Counted from the first letter of the stretch, positions 1 through 8,917 are shown. The stretch is DNA of 64,000 bases from Kamptonema formosum PCC 6407 (GCF_000332155.1 NZ_KB235906.1:14310-78309), one strand, 5' to 3'. The notes: a model not told the origin generated them from the sequence alone. Program-made: numbers and translations.

Positions 1-3000
1 GTCCCTTGTGCACCATCCGCGAACAAGCCCCATCCTTCAACGTTCCAGCCGACAAAACCACATTTTTCTGCTATGGCTGCCGGGCCACAGGCAGTTGGGC
101 CGACTACATCATGCTTCGGGATGGCGTAGACTTCAAAACAGCCATCAAAACCCTAGCAAATATAGCTAGAGTGCAACTGCCGCCAACCTTTGACAAAGTT
201 TCCGGCCCTATCCGTCAAAGTTACAATCGCAACGGCAATGGTAACAACAACCACGCTGGAAACGCGATTCCTGGCAATGGTAATGGCGGTAATGGCAATG
301 GCGATCGCAGCATTGGTGGCAATCGCAGTGGCAACAACGGCTACAACAGTGGCAACAACGGTATTGACAATAGCGGTAATAACGGCTACAACCACACTGC
401 AAACTCAATTCATGGCAGTGGTAATGGCATTATTAGCAATAGCAATGGCGATCGCGATAACGGCTACACTGCAAACTCGATTCCTGGCAATGGTAATAGC
501 GGTAATGGCAATGGCGATCGCCACAACAACCACGCTGCAAACTCGATTCATGGCAATGGCAGTGGCGGTGGCAATAGCGGCTACACCGGAAACTCGATTC
601 ATGGCAATGGCGGTGGCAATAGCGGCTACACCGGAAACTCGATTCACGGTAATGGCAACAGCAACAACAGCCACGCCGGAAACTCTGGCAATGGCGATCG
701 CGATAACGGCTACACCGTAAACTCTAGCAACGGTAATGGCAATAGCAATAGCAGTCGCAACGGCAATGGTAGTAGCGACAACGACTACACCGTAAACTCT
801 GGCAATGGCAGTAGCGACAACAGCTACGGCTACCCCGGAAACTCTGGCAACGGCTATGGCAACAACAACAACAATCAACCCCCACCCGAACCCGAATTCG
901 ACCTATACACCCAAGTCCATAACATCGTCACCAGCAACCTAGAACCTGGCCGACAACTAGCCGCCCTAGTCGAACTTGGAGCCGCAACCGGACACCCCCT
1001 CAGCGGCATCGAAAAAATTGCCAGAGAAATCGAACTCTCACTCAATCGGCAAAACACCGCCCCCGACGATGCCACCGAACTGTCCAAACTGCTCACTTAC
1101 CGAGCCGAACACCTAGACATCCCATCCATATATCCCAAAGCCCTAGCCAGCGCCCTCCTCTCCAAAGCCGACTCAGATCGCATCGACCCCATCTACCTCA
1201 TAACCTACCTGCTAAGCGCTTGCGGGGCCAAACTCGGCGGCAACATCGGCATAGTCGCCAAAAGTGGAGACACAACAGAAGACGACTGGGTAGAATTTCC
1301 CATATTTTGGACAATGAACGTCGCCCCCCCATCCAGCGGCAAAAGCCAAACCCAGCGCACCATCTTTAAACCCATCAAACGACAGCAAAAACTGGCACGA
1401 ACCCAGTACAAACAAGCCAAACAGCACCTTAAACAGCTAGAAAACGCCTGGAAGCAAAAAAACCCCTCCGAGAAAGAAGCCCTCTTAAACAGTCCACAGA
1501 ACCCCGCAGTCTATGAATCTCAAATGCCAGCACCTCCCGCCAAAGAGATGATTGAAGCCGGTTCTCCAGAAGGCGCATTCAAACGCATGAGCGAATTAGC
1601 GCCCCACTCCGGCTGCGCCCTCGTCTTTGACGAACTCGTCCGCGTCTTAAAAATGGATCAATATAAAGATGGCGGCGGCGACACCCGACAAATTCTCCTA
1701 GAAGCTTGGGGCGCACCCCTAGACAAAGAATTCGAGCGAGTGGACTCCGAGAACACAGTCATCCTCGAAGACATTGCCATCAGCTTAACTGGGGCAATTC
1801 AAACCCAGAAATTCAAAACCCTATGCAGCGACCCCGACGATGGGGACGGCTTAGCCAGCCGCTTCCTGATGGCAATCCCAAAAACACCCGACAACTTTGC
1901 CATTTGGTCTAATACAGTCGTTGGGCTTGATTCTATGCTAACTGGCGTTTACGAACACCTCAAAAACCTGCCCAATGCCTTGAAAGACATCCGCCGTAGC
2001 ATCTCCCGCAGCAATGAAGCCACAATACGCCCATCCTGGGAAGCATCGAACCCACCCGTAATGCTGCACTTTGACTGCCATGCTGAAGAACGATGGCACC
2101 GCTGGTGGGAATCTATACGCCGCTACCAGCAAGCGTATGAAGTAGAGAACCCAGCTTTAAGCGCTTACTTGGGCAAAATGCTCAGTCAAACACTGCGCTT
2201 AGCGCTGCTGCTGCACTGTCTGGAACTCAAGTTTGAACCGAAAACAGACCCCCAGCGCGTGGGGCTCGACACTTTAGAACGGGCAATTGCCCAAGCTAAA
2301 TTCCACATTGGTCAGTTTCGGGTGCTGATGTCCTCTACCCATGAAGGCGGTTCCCTCGCCGGCCGCCTGCTTCAAATCCACGAATACGCCTTACGGAAGC
2401 AGGGAGAAGTGTCTCCAGTGCAGGTACAAAATACCGTGTTCCGCCACGTCGCGCGCAAACCTACCTTAAGTCAAATCCGCTTGGACTTTAAAACTCTGGC
2501 GGACATGGGACACGCTGAACTTTGTGGAGAAGGGAAAAGCTTGCAGCTAAAAGCAGTGGCGGTTAAAAAATCTGATGTCGGAATTCCGACAAGTTTCCGA
2601 TCGAATTCCGACAATTCACGATTTGCTGAAACAGCTACCAATCATAGCGCTCAGCGATATGGAAGTGAAAATTCCGACAATTCCGACAATTTTGAAAACG
2701 CGAGCAAAATTGAATTGGCGGGCAGTTTTGAATTCAACTCAGAACCCTTATTGGAAAACGCAGGCTGTGTTGAATTCGATTCAGAGAACTCATTGGAGGG
2801 CACAGGCAGTCTTAATAACCTGGACAATAACTTGCAACTCTCAGCGGAGTCAGCAAAAGAACTGGATGTTTCCCCAAATATGTCCTTAATCTCGGATGCT
2901 GGGGAAACAACTTCTCAGGTTGATATGGCAGAGGTGGATGTTGCTGACTTTAGCAATAGCCACGAACCCCTAAATCTGACTCCCAGCTTCCCCTCAACAC

Positions 3001-3743
3001 CTGGTGGAAATATGGTGGACGTTGCCGACTTTAGCAATAGCCAGGAAACTACTACTTCTTTAAATTGTCGGAATAATCGGAATGAGGAAGGTGTAGAGGC
3101 TTCAAAGCTAGAGCTAGAGGGGATTTCAGCCAGCATTGAGGTGTCGGAATTTCAGTCGGAAGCGATCGGAAATTCCGATTCTTCCAAGCCTTACCCCCCG
3201 ACATTGGAAGAACTCAAGGCTTTGATAGTGGCGTGTCAGTCTTTAACGGAACTCAAAACTTTGAATAAGCAGCATGGCATTACTAATGTCGGCAAAGCAT
3301 ATCAAGCCCTTAATCTTTTACAGCAAGCTCATATTGATAGCATTGCTGCGAATGCTGTCCCTCACAAGGTTTACAAATACTTAGGTCAACCTATTAAAGT
3401 AGGGCAGCAGTGGTTGAAGCAGGGGGCATTGGTGTATATTGACCCCCAAGCGGCAGCGAGGATGCGGCCTAGTGCTATGAATGCGTCGGTGTGGGACTTA
3501 AATGGAGTGCCGCGTGGTTGGAAAGAACCTGTAGAGGTGCTGTTGAGTGATTTGAAAGAGGTGGTTAAATTCAACTCGGAGGTAGTGCCATCTGTACTGC
3601 CTTTTCGGGAGAAGCAAGTTGTCGTACACAACAGTCGTAAGAAGCTAGTGCAAGCTATTTTGGGATGGTTTGCTGAAGTCCGCGATGTTGCTCAAAAAAT
3701 TACTGAAATCGTTCACTTGAGCGAACTGCAATTGAGCACTTAA
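1..3743 (+). CDS. DUF3987-type plasmid replication/primase-like protein, 5'-partial
   Basis: The reading frame is open to the window edge. Codons before the first possible start read C/x-P-L-C, and with FFCYGC about 20 residues later they form a CHC2-type primase zinc finger, so the true start lies upstream. An Asn/Gly-rich linker of about 220 residues follows (nt 225-880). Next comes a DUF3987 region (about nt 900-2550) with a P-loop-like APPSSGKSQ (nt 1325-1352), an acidic LVFDEL strand and a GDGLASRF segment typical of the family. A second low-complexity stretch (nt 2570-3170) repeats VDVADFSNS, and the last 200 residues form a folded-looking tail. Proteins of this type are usually encoded by plasmids and integrated elements and are presumed helicase/primase-like replication factors. 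The long linker is unusual. The family call is firm; the biochemical role is inferred. Confidence 0.8.
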   Translation, partial: PLCTIREQAPSFNVPADKTTFFCYGCRATGSWADYIMLRDGVDFKTAIKTLANIARVQLPPTFDKVSGPIRQSYNRNGNGNNNHAGNAIPGNGNGGNGNGDRSIGGNRSGNNGYNSGNNGIDNSGNNGYNHTANSIHGSGNGIISNSNGDRDNGYTANSIPGNGNSGNGNGDRHNNHAANSIHGNGSGGGNSGYTGNSIHGNGGGNSGYTGNSIHGNGNSNNSHAGNSGNGDRDNGYTVNSSNGNGNSNSSRNGNGSSDNDYTVNSGNGSSDNSYGYPGNSGNGYGNNNNNQPPPEPEFDLYTQVHNIVTSNLEPGRQLAALVELGAATGHPLSGIEKIAREIELSLNRQNTAPDDATELSKLLTYRAEHLDIPSIYPKALASALLSKADSDRIDPIYLITYLLSACGAKLGGNIGIVAKSGDTTEDDWVEFPIFWTMNVAPPSSGKSQTQRTIFKPIKRQQKLARTQYKQAKQHLKQLENAWKQKNPSEKEALLNSPQNPAVYESQMPAPPAKEMIEAGSPEGAFKRMSELAPHSGCALVFDELVRVLKMDQYKDGGGDTRQILLEAWGAPLDKEFERVDSENTVILEDIAISLTGAIQTQKFKTLCSDPDDGDGLASRFLMAIPKTPDNFAIWSNTVVGLDSMLTGVYEHLKNLPNALKDIRRSISRSNEATIRPSWEASNPPVMLHFDCHAEERWHRWWESIRRYQQAYEVENPALSAYLGKMLSQTLRLALLLHCLELKFEPKTDPQRVGLDTLERAIAQAKFHIGQFRVLMSSTHEGGSLAGRLLQIHEYALRKQGEVSPVQVQNTVFRHVARKPTLSQIRLDFKTLADMGHAELCGEGKSLQLKAVAVKKSDVGIPTSFRSNSDNSRFAETATNHSAQRYGSENSDNSDNFENASKIELAGSFEFNSEPLLENAGCVEFDSENSLEGTGSLNNLDNNLQLSAESAKELDVSPNMSLISDAGETTSQVDMAEVDVADFSNSHEPLNLTPSFPSTPGGNMVDVADFSNSQETTTSLNCRNNRNEEGVEASKLELEGISASIEVSEFQSEAIGNSDSSKPYPPTLEELKALIVACQSLTELKTLNKQHGITNVGKAYQALNLLQQAHIDSIAANAVPHKVYKYLGQPIKVGQQWLKQGALVYIDPQAAARMRPSAMNASVWDLNGVPRGWKEPVEVLLSDLKEVVKFNSEVVPSVLPFREKQVVVHNSRKKLVQAILGWFAEVRDVAQKITEIVHLSELQLST
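225..880 (+). repeat. Low-complexity Asn/Gly-encoding repeat tract
   Basis: Degenerate direct repeats built on GGCAATGGC and GGCAACAGC, with interspersed GGCGATCGC (HIP1-like) and recurring ACTCGATTCATGGCAATGG units, encode the Asn/Gly linker of the DUF3987 protein. The tract stays in frame throughout, so it is coding rather than a CRISPR or satellite. Its repeats make length changes by slippage or recombination likely. Confidence 0.85.
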
Positions 3744-4067
3744 GGAGCTACAACCCATACAAATTAAGGGCTTCGTTGCTCAAATAGAAAGAGATAATGC
3801 CCTTAAGTTCCGACAGAATCTAATTTATTAGAATCCTGTCTAGCTCTTTGTCTAGCACCGATTTTCTAGCTCAACGATTTTCTAGCTCTTTGTCTAGCAA
3901 CGATTTTAAATCTTACCTGCGCTTCATAAGCTGTTGCGCCGGAAAGTTTTGCACGTCCCAGCCCTGACTGCATATTGTTAATGCTCCCAAAATAACAATT
4001 TAGATGTGTGTTAGTTTAGAATTAGAAAAACTTGGTTGAATTTCGTGATTTTGCAGGAGATAGGGAA
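3744..4067. repeat. Intergenic spacer with tandem CTAGCTC repeats
   Basis: The spacer contains two 26-bp copies of a unit starting CTAGCTCTTTGTCTAGCA (3840-3865 and 3882-3907), separated by a shortened 16-bp copy (3866-3881). Just downstream of the DUF3987 stop, an 8-bp inverted repeat (TTAAGGGC ... GCCCTTAA, about 3766-3806) could be a weak terminator or binding site. No coding region is visible. Confidence 0.6.
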
Positions 4068-4325
4068 ATGACTGTGCCACCTTTAGTAATTCAGGTAACA
4101 ACAGAAGGGCAGTTAAATTTGCCACCATCCGTCCGGGAAAGTCTACAACCAGGGGATGAATATATTCTTTGGCAAGAAGAGGATACGATTGTTTTGAAGA
4201 AGATTCAAAAGCTCAAAGGATTATCGAATTTATGGCAAAGAATAGAGCAGCTTGGGGATGACCCGGAACAGCCTTCAATGCAGGAAATTACGGCAATAGT
4301 GAAGGAAGTTAGACAGCGGATGTGA
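4068..4325 (+). CDS. AbrB/MazE-like antitoxin
   Basis: This 85-residue protein has the swapped-hairpin AbrB/SpoVT pattern at its N-terminus: IQVTTEGQLNLPPSVRESL, then GDEYILWQEEDTIVLKK. A variable tail that would bind the toxin follows. The ATG at 4068 is preferred over an upstream alternative at 4032 because AGGAGA lies 7 nt before it and the protein then starts directly at the domain. The stop is 4 nt before the ATG of the PIN toxin reading frame, the usual antitoxin-first order. It should bind operator DNA and neutralise the toxin, but the toxin frame is broken, so it may now be an orphan regulator. Confidence 0.85.
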   Translation: MTVPPLVIQVTTEGQLNLPPSVRESLQPGDEYILWQEEDTIVLKKIQKLKGLSNLWQRIEQLGDDPEQPSMQEITAIVKEVRQRM

Positions 4326-4329
4326 AGGG

Positions 4330-4761
4330 ATGAAAGTTTTATTGGATACGAATATCTAGATTTATGGCTTGCTTTGGGGTGGAAATCCTAAAAAGGTCAT
4401 TCAGCTTGCTGCACTGGAAAAGATTACTGTTTATACGTCTTTATCTTTGTTTCAGGAACTAGAACAGACTTTAGGTTATCCTAAGCTGCAACTGCGTCTC
4501 CAAAAATTAGAGATAACAGTGAATTATCTGCTTTCAGAAGTAAGGCGAATGACACAGTTTTGTGAGCCAATACTGCTGGCTGACATTCCTGAATTAAGAG
4601 ATGCGAAGGATAAAAAAATTTTAGAGGCAGCGCTGTCTGTTCCAGTGGAGGTAATTGTTTCGGGAGATGAAGATTTACTGGTGCTGGGAGAGTTTCAGCA
4701 AATTCCTATTTTGAGGGCATCGGGATTTTGGGAGCGTTATGGAGCCGAATTGTCTAGCTGA
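4330..4761 (+). pseudogene. PIN-domain toxin (VapC-like) interrupted by an amber codon
   Basis: The frame starts at ATG 4330 with MKVLLDTNI, the classic PIN opening with the first catalytic Asp, then meets TAG at 4357-4359. It continues in the same frame for 134 codons (IYGLLWGGNPKKVIQLA, later DAKDKKILEAAL and VSGDEDLL, which carry further conserved acidic residues). In PIN proteins this position often holds a Trp or Leu, so one substitution such as TGG to TAG explains the stop. Restart at TTG 4369 would remove the first metal-binding Asp. The toxin is therefore probably inactive unless the amber codon is read through. It follows the AbrB-like antitoxin by 4 nt. Confidence 0.85.
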
Positions 4762-4831
4762 TTTCGATGTGTTGGAGGAGTGGTTAGGATCGACCGTTAC
4801 AAAAATACACTTCAGAAACTGCGATCGCAGT

Positions 4832-5479
4832 CTATCCTTCTGCAATAACTTGACCAATATGCTTTAAAATCCTCAAAACATCATATAGACGATTGCGTAA
4901 AGGTACGGGTGAAAAAATATCTGAAACATCATACTGAATTATATCCTGCTGAGATAACTTCACAAATATAATCTCATTCCCATTTGTCACCATGCCAAAC
5001 CCCGGTCGATCCTGATTGGGATTTGCCATCATATACGCCAGCGTTTGCGGCACTGCTGACATTACCGAAATCGTCGTCCGTTTTGACTCCAACAGCGTCA
5101 CCCAAAACCGATTTTGCACTACTAAAACATCAATTCGACCCCGCAAATTTTCTGCATCATCTTCATCTTCATCCAACATAATCTCAACCGATGCCTCCCC
5201 CCGCATTTTAAAAGGAGAGTCATAAAAACCTGCTTTTTCTAATAAAGGCGAACCCATTAGCAGCGTCACTGTCCCCTCAGTCAGACTCCCACCTGCTAAA
5301 TGATAAAGATACCGCCGTCTAATTAAATCTAGAGATTCTTTTTCTGCATCAGTAATCTCTGGCAAACTCTCATACCATTCCGTAAAAAATCGCTCATCTT
5401 CCGTCCGCCTCAAATTAAAGCGACTTTCCACATCCGCAAATGTTTTAATAACATCAGTAATAGCTGTTTTTTGCACCAC
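4832..5479 (-). CDS. PD-(D/E)XK nuclease-like protein (type I restriction R N-terminal family)
   Basis: This 215-residue protein resembles the stand-alone HSDR_N-like proteins common in cyanobacteria. The nuclease core is visible as RGRIDVLVV (Asp117) followed by WVTLLESKR (Glu131 and Lys133), the D...ExK arrangement. An upstream Glu (about residue 99) sits before an acidic DEDEDD loop. No helicase, specificity or methylase gene lies nearby, so this is not a complete restriction system. It is convergent with the broken PIN gene. Function beyond metal-dependent DNA cleavage cannot be assigned from sequence. Confidence 0.7.
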   Translation of the reverse strand: MVQKTAITDVIKTFADVESRFNLRRTEDERFFTEWYESLPEITDAEKESLDLIRRRYLYHLAGGSLTEGTVTLLMGSPLLEKAGFYDSPFKMRGEASVEIMLDEDEDDAENLRGRIDVLVVQNRFWVTLLESKRTTISVMSAVPQTLAYMMANPNQDRPGFGMVTNGNEIIFVKLSQQDIIQYDVSDIFSPVPLRNRLYDVLRILKHIGQVIAEG

Positions 5480-5678
5480 TTTTTACCTACGTTCTCCACA
5501 TCTTATCGTAATTTATGATTGTACCAGTCTGTCACTACTTTGATTGATTAATACTTGGGGCGGTTTTTGATTACTAAAACACGATCGGGATTTGAGGTAA
5601 GTTATGACTAACTAAATATTCACCTTTCCAGCGATTTTGCCCGTCCAATATATTGACATATAACACATCATGTGCAGC

Positions 5679-6305
5679 TTATACACATACCTCCTTGGGA
5701 AAACGCTGTGGCACAAGTTTATATTGTTTTTCTAACCATAACTTCGCCTCTTCATAGGTGAAACTCAAAAAAACTAGCCGATTGTTTTGAGATGGATCGT
5801 AAACACAGCTAATTCCTTGCTTATCTCGAACCAAAAGCATAACTTTTAGAGGAAAATTCCTTGCATCTATCCACAACTCTGTAAATTCCCAGTCATCGGA
5901 TGGATGTTCCATTAGATAAAATGATGCACTTTCAATTTCCCAATCAACCCATTCTAACGGGTTCTCAAAAGCACCTTCTAATCCAAATAAACTTACAGTT
6001 TTACCAACATCGGGAAAATCATCATCTATGACTGTTGTAGAGTTTTCTTCCAAAGGTTGAAAACGATTAGAACCAGGAGGTTCTTCTACATATCCAGTTA
6101 GCTGACGTACCGATGATTTCACTTCATCGAAAATTAGGTAAGATTTGGATAGGAAAAATATTTCATTTTGGGGATTAAGTGGATGACCTGGTAGTAACCC
6201 TAGTTGACGGGTGGGAATGACAATTTTTGAATCACGAATTAAAGGTGGCTCTAAGTTACAATTGGTAAAATATAGTAGGTCAAAATGATTGCTAATTATA
6301 GTCAT
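5679..6305 (-). CDS. Unknown protein, candidate immunity partner
   Basis: This 208-residue soluble, acidic protein has no motif I recognise, apart from an aromatic-rich middle (FENPLEWVDWEIESASFYL) and a C-terminal FTYEEAKLWLEKQYKLV helix. Its ATG overlaps the stop of the upstream methyltransferase-fold gene by 4 bp (6302-6305), so the two are translationally coupled. In polymorphic-toxin loci the gene directly after a toxin domain is usually its immunity protein, which is the basis for the suggestion. No direct evidence of inhibition is visible. Confidence 0.5.
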   Translation of the reverse strand: MTIISNHFDLLYFTNCNLEPPLIRDSKIVIPTRQLGLLPGHPLNPQNEIFFLSKSYLIFDEVKSSVRQLTGYVEEPPGSNRFQPLEENSTTVIDDDFPDVGKTVSLFGLEGAFENPLEWVDWEIESASFYLMEHPSDDWEFTELWIDARNFPLKVMLLVRDKQGISCVYDPSQNNRLVFLSFTYEEAKLWLEKQYKLVPQRFPKEVCV

Positions 6306-6868
6306 TTTATTTTTTCCAAAATAGTTGTTTTTAAGCTGGATAATGGAATTTCTAAAGTGCCATCATTTCTAGGCGTTTCCCTGGTAAATTTTTGGTTAAT
6401 AAATCTGGTATCTAGTGGCGCATTTTCTTGTAAAACTTTTAATCCCAGTTGCTCAATGATTTCGACACTTGGGAGTTTGCCAAAAGGATTTCTTTTAGTG
6501 GAATTGATATAAAGACGACCTCCTATTTTTAGTACGGGTGCTGCATATTCAAGAAAATATGCCTGGGGATTACTAACTATAATTTGGTCTATACTCTGTT
6601 TAGGTAATTTGGGTAAAAATTCAGCAATTGATGCTTTAACTCCTGACTCAGCAATCAAGTCAACGTTGATAGCTTCGGGAATCTGAGAAATTTTACCGCC
6701 AAATAAATCGAGAGTTACATTCTGTCCTAAGATAAGTTGATTGGTAATTAACTCAACTCCTTCTATTATATTTAAACTTAACTCATAAGAGAGAGCAAAG
6801 GGATTGTGTTTCTGAGTGGGTTCTGTGGGTTCGCTAGAGGATGTTGAATGATTGTCTTCAGTTGGCAT
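6302..6868 (-). CDS. Orphan methyltransferase-fold domain resembling an RHS C-terminal toxin tip
   Basis: After a Ser/Thr/Pro-rich start (about 20 residues), this 188-residue protein shows a Rossmann methyltransferase pattern: VTLDLFGGKISQIPEAINVDL, then a GVKASIAEFLP acidic/helix segment, QIIVSNPQAYFLEYAAPVLKIGGRLYIN (post-strand-4 and strand-5 region) and a closing ETPRNDGTLEIPLSSLKTTIL. I recall comparable segments at the C-termini of cyanobacterial RHS-type proteins, where they are putative toxin tips. Here no RHS body is attached. The start overlaps the stop of a recombinase relic by one base (TAATG). It may be a displaced toxin tip with its coupled immunity gene, or an ordinary small methyltransferase. 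Confidence 0.5.
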   Translation of the reverse strand: MPTEDNHSTSSSEPTEPTQKHNPFALSYELSLNIIEGVELITNQLILGQNVTLDLFGGKISQIPEAINVDLIAESGVKASIAEFLPKLPKQSIDQIIVSNPQAYFLEYAAPVLKIGGRLYINSTKRNPFGKLPSVEIIEQLGLKVLQENAPLDTRFINQKFTRETPRNDGTLEIPLSSLKTTILEKIK

Positions 6869-7062
6869 TAGTGCAATTTTTCAGAGATAGTTAAGTGTAG
6901 CGACCTTCCGAGGGCAATTGTGACCAATTCAAAATCAAACGTTGCCTTCGAGCGATCGCTTCCCAAACTGTTGAGGTACACCGCTACTGGATGCAATGCC
7001 AGTGGCACCGGTGAGAGCAGTTTCAAGGTTTCCGGTTGTTGCTCTCCAATTCGGTTGAGCAT
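6868..7062 (-). pseudogene. N-terminal relic of a tyrosine recombinase
   Basis: The 64-codon frame contains VPLALHPVAVYLNSLGSDRS, which matches the core-binding-domain start of cyanobacterial integrases (the HPxAVYLxSLG pattern). After about 40 residues the match ends, and no catalytic domain follows on this strand. The frame ends in a one-base overlap with the methyltransferase-fold gene. It is probably a truncated integrase now serving only as a leader. Confidence 0.55.
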
Positions 7063-7135
7063 TTACTCTTTCTAAGTTTCCAAATGACGCTCAACCAATC
7101 TAGCACGCGACTCTCTCAGCAACGCCTCCTACTGG

Positions 7136-8002
7136 CTATGGCAAGTATAGTCCTGAACTATCATCAGGTTGAGCGTGGAGGTAGCGGCTGGTAATGGCAA
7201 TGCTGGAATGACCCAATGTTTCACTGACTAAGTGAATTTTTGCACCCCGCTCCAAGGCGTGAGAAGCATGAGCGTGGCGGAGGGTGTGGGGTGAAACTTT
7301 ACCAGTAATTTTCGCAGGTTTGGCGGCGGCTTGAACAATCTTGTGTACCCACTCTCTCTGCAAGTGTCCTTGCCCGTCGTGGCTGTGCTTTTGAGAGCGA
7401 AACACCGGCTCGTTCTCCCCTGAATCGCCCCGCAACCTTTGCAATTCTACCCACAGAGAAGCTGGGATGAGTACCGTCCTGGTTTTAATACCTTTTCCCG
7501 TCACTGTGATTTGCCCTTTATTGTTGCGAATCGATAAGTGCTTCCACTTCAAAGCGCATAACTCTGACACTCTAAATCCCCCATAATAAAGCGTTTTTAT
7601 AATTAGTTTATTTCTCAAATTTGATTCCAAATCTATCATTGTCAGCACTTCTATTTCTGACAGCAGCCGTTCCGATAGGGTATCAGGAGCTTTCGGAAGC
7701 GGGAGGGGCGCTCCCACATTGCGGGGCAAAATTTCAATTTTGGTTCCAAACGAGAGCAGGGATTTGACGGCCGCCATAATGGTGCGCTGAGTTGAAGCTG
7801 ACAGGTTGTTCTGTTCCAAGGAAGTCGCAAACCCTTGGACTTCTGCCAGTGTGACCAATAACAGAGGCTTACCCGCAAACTCCAGGAAGCGCTGGGCATA
7901 CAGGCGGTAATAACTCTGAGTGCGCTTGCTTTTGCCATGCAACCACATATTCAGCAATTGGTCAGTAGCAGTATCCGTTTTTTCCGCTGACAGAAGTGCC
8001 AT
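7136..8002 (-). CDS. Tyrosine recombinase/integrase
   Basis: This 288-residue, full-length XerC/D-type recombinase has a SAM-like core-binding domain (about residues 10-90) followed by a catalytic domain. All six expected catalytic positions are present: Arg144 (GGFRVSELC), Lys170 (TGKG), His239 and Arg242 (PHTLRHAHASHAL), His265 (LGHSS) and Tyr274 (SRYLHA). It lies between an N-terminal recombinase relic (6868-7062) and a C-terminal one (about 8080-8279), so this looks like a site of repeated integrase-mediated exchange. It may resolve plasmid multimers or move a cassette. No attachment site was identified. Confidence 0.9.
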   Translation of the reverse strand: MALLSAEKTDTATDQLLNMWLHGKSKRTQSYYRLYAQRFLEFAGKPLLLVTLAEVQGFATSLEQNNLSASTQRTIMAAVKSLLSFGTKIEILPRNVGAPLPLPKAPDTLSERLLSEIEVLTMIDLESNLRNKLIIKTLYYGGFRVSELCALKWKHLSIRNNKGQITVTGKGIKTRTVLIPASLWVELQRLRGDSGENEPVFRSQKHSHDGQGHLQREWVHKIVQAAAKPAKITGKVSPHTLRHAHASHALERGAKIHLVSETLGHSSIAITSRYLHAQPDDSSGLYLP

Positions 8003-8079
8003 TTCTACACCATACTGGTCATAAAAAACACTTTAATCACTTATTGTAGTTTTTAAACAAAAAGAAGGATCTGGCGGTG

Positions 8080-8279
8080 CTGGAGTCTTTCTCACCCCAC
8101 GATTGGAGCCGGATGTTTGGTTTTGCGATTACCGCCTCGATGCTGGGTTAGATGTTGTGACTGTGAAGAAGTTGGTGGGCTATGCTCGACCCCTCACGAC
8201 GACCAGGTACGATCTTGAGACGCTTCACTGTGAGGTGAAGCATAAATACTTGGCTACTTTACAAAACTTTTACTTCTGA
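8080..8279 (+). pseudogene. C-terminal relic of a tyrosine recombinase
   Basis: In one frame SPHDWSRMF (recombinase box II start) leads to a stop. In the neighbouring frame LDVVTVKKLVGYARPLTTTRYDLE matches the end of the catalytic domain, with His replaced by Tyr in the usual LxGHA motif and TTRYD carrying the nucleophile position. The two pieces are joined by a frameshift, and nothing upstream encodes the rest. It is a decayed fragment on the strand opposite to the intact recombinase next door. Confidence 0.6.
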
Positions 8280-8917
8280 TTCTTTTTCTTTAACTTTTTA
8301 AGCTCCTGATCGTACAATTCTGCTGCTTCTTGCAAGGGATTTTTGCGTTGTTTAGGTGTGGAGGCTGGTTGCTTTAGCAATGTATTATCTAGTTCAGAAG
8401 ATAACTGGCTGTAGAAAGACTCGATTGTTCCTTCACCAGGTTCTTCACTTAAAGGTTTGACATTGTTAATACTAGCAGCAAATATCTCGGCTTCAGCCGC
8501 AAAATCTGCGGTAGATATGCTGTCGGGGGGTTGCCAGCGATGCACGAAATCGTATTTCCATAAACTTCGTTCCATCACCTGAATTAAACTTATTTTTAAT
8601 GCTGTTGTTATTGCTATTGCTTGCTGGTATACTTTCTCTCCAATCGCCCGTTTGTTAAACAAAAAATCGTAAACATAAGGAATTCCCCATAGAATTCCTA
8701 CTGCTTCAGCTTGTCGCACCGAAACCAATCCACCGAATAACTTTCCTATATATTTATCTAAAGCTTGCTGGTTAAATGCAAAATATTTATCGGGATTGGT
8801 TAAATTCTTTCGAGGTAAATTTCGGTCTTCAAGAAAATCAAACACTACTGTCCAGATAGTTTGACTGGTGATGAAATTTACCTGCTTTTGTTCGATCATA
8901 TAGACAGAAAAAGCCAT
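8270..8917 (-). CDS. Unknown protein, lysine-rich tail
   Basis: This 215-residue protein belongs to no family I recognise. It is mostly helical in appearance, with an aromatic-rich central part (ILWGIPYVYDFLFNKRAIGEKVYQQAI) and a basic C-terminus ending KKLKKKNQK that could contact nucleic acid. The first ATG at 8917 lacks a clear ribosome-binding site. The same frame stays open for about 22 codons upstream to a TAG, with plausible coding sequence, so the true start may be a non-ATG codon there. It follows the other unknown gene by 40 nt on the same strand and is probably co-transcribed. Confidence 0.55.
   Translation of the reverse strand: MAFSVYMIEQKQVNFITSQTIWTVVFDFLEDRNLPRKNLTNPDKYFAFNQQALDKYIGKLFGGLVSVRQAEAVGILWGIPYVYDFLFNKRAIGEKVYQQAIAITTALKISLIQVMERSLWKYDFVHRWQPPDSISTADFAAEAEIFAASINNVKPLSEEPGEGTIESFYSQLSSELDNTLLKQPASTPKQRKNPLQEAAELYDQELKKLKKKNQK

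Noticed and set aside
225-880. CRISPR or satellite array
   Set aside because: Degenerate repeats keep one reading frame and encode a linker of the DUF3987 protein.
4357-4359. TTG 4369 as the true PIN toxin start
   Set aside because: It would omit MKVLLDTNI, which lies in frame just upstream, next to the antitoxin stop, and holds the first catalytic Asp.
4832-5479. Complete restriction-modification system
   Set aside because: Only a nuclease-like protein is present; no methylase, specificity or helicase gene is adjacent, and the nearby methyltransferase-fold protein lacks DNA-methylase motifs.
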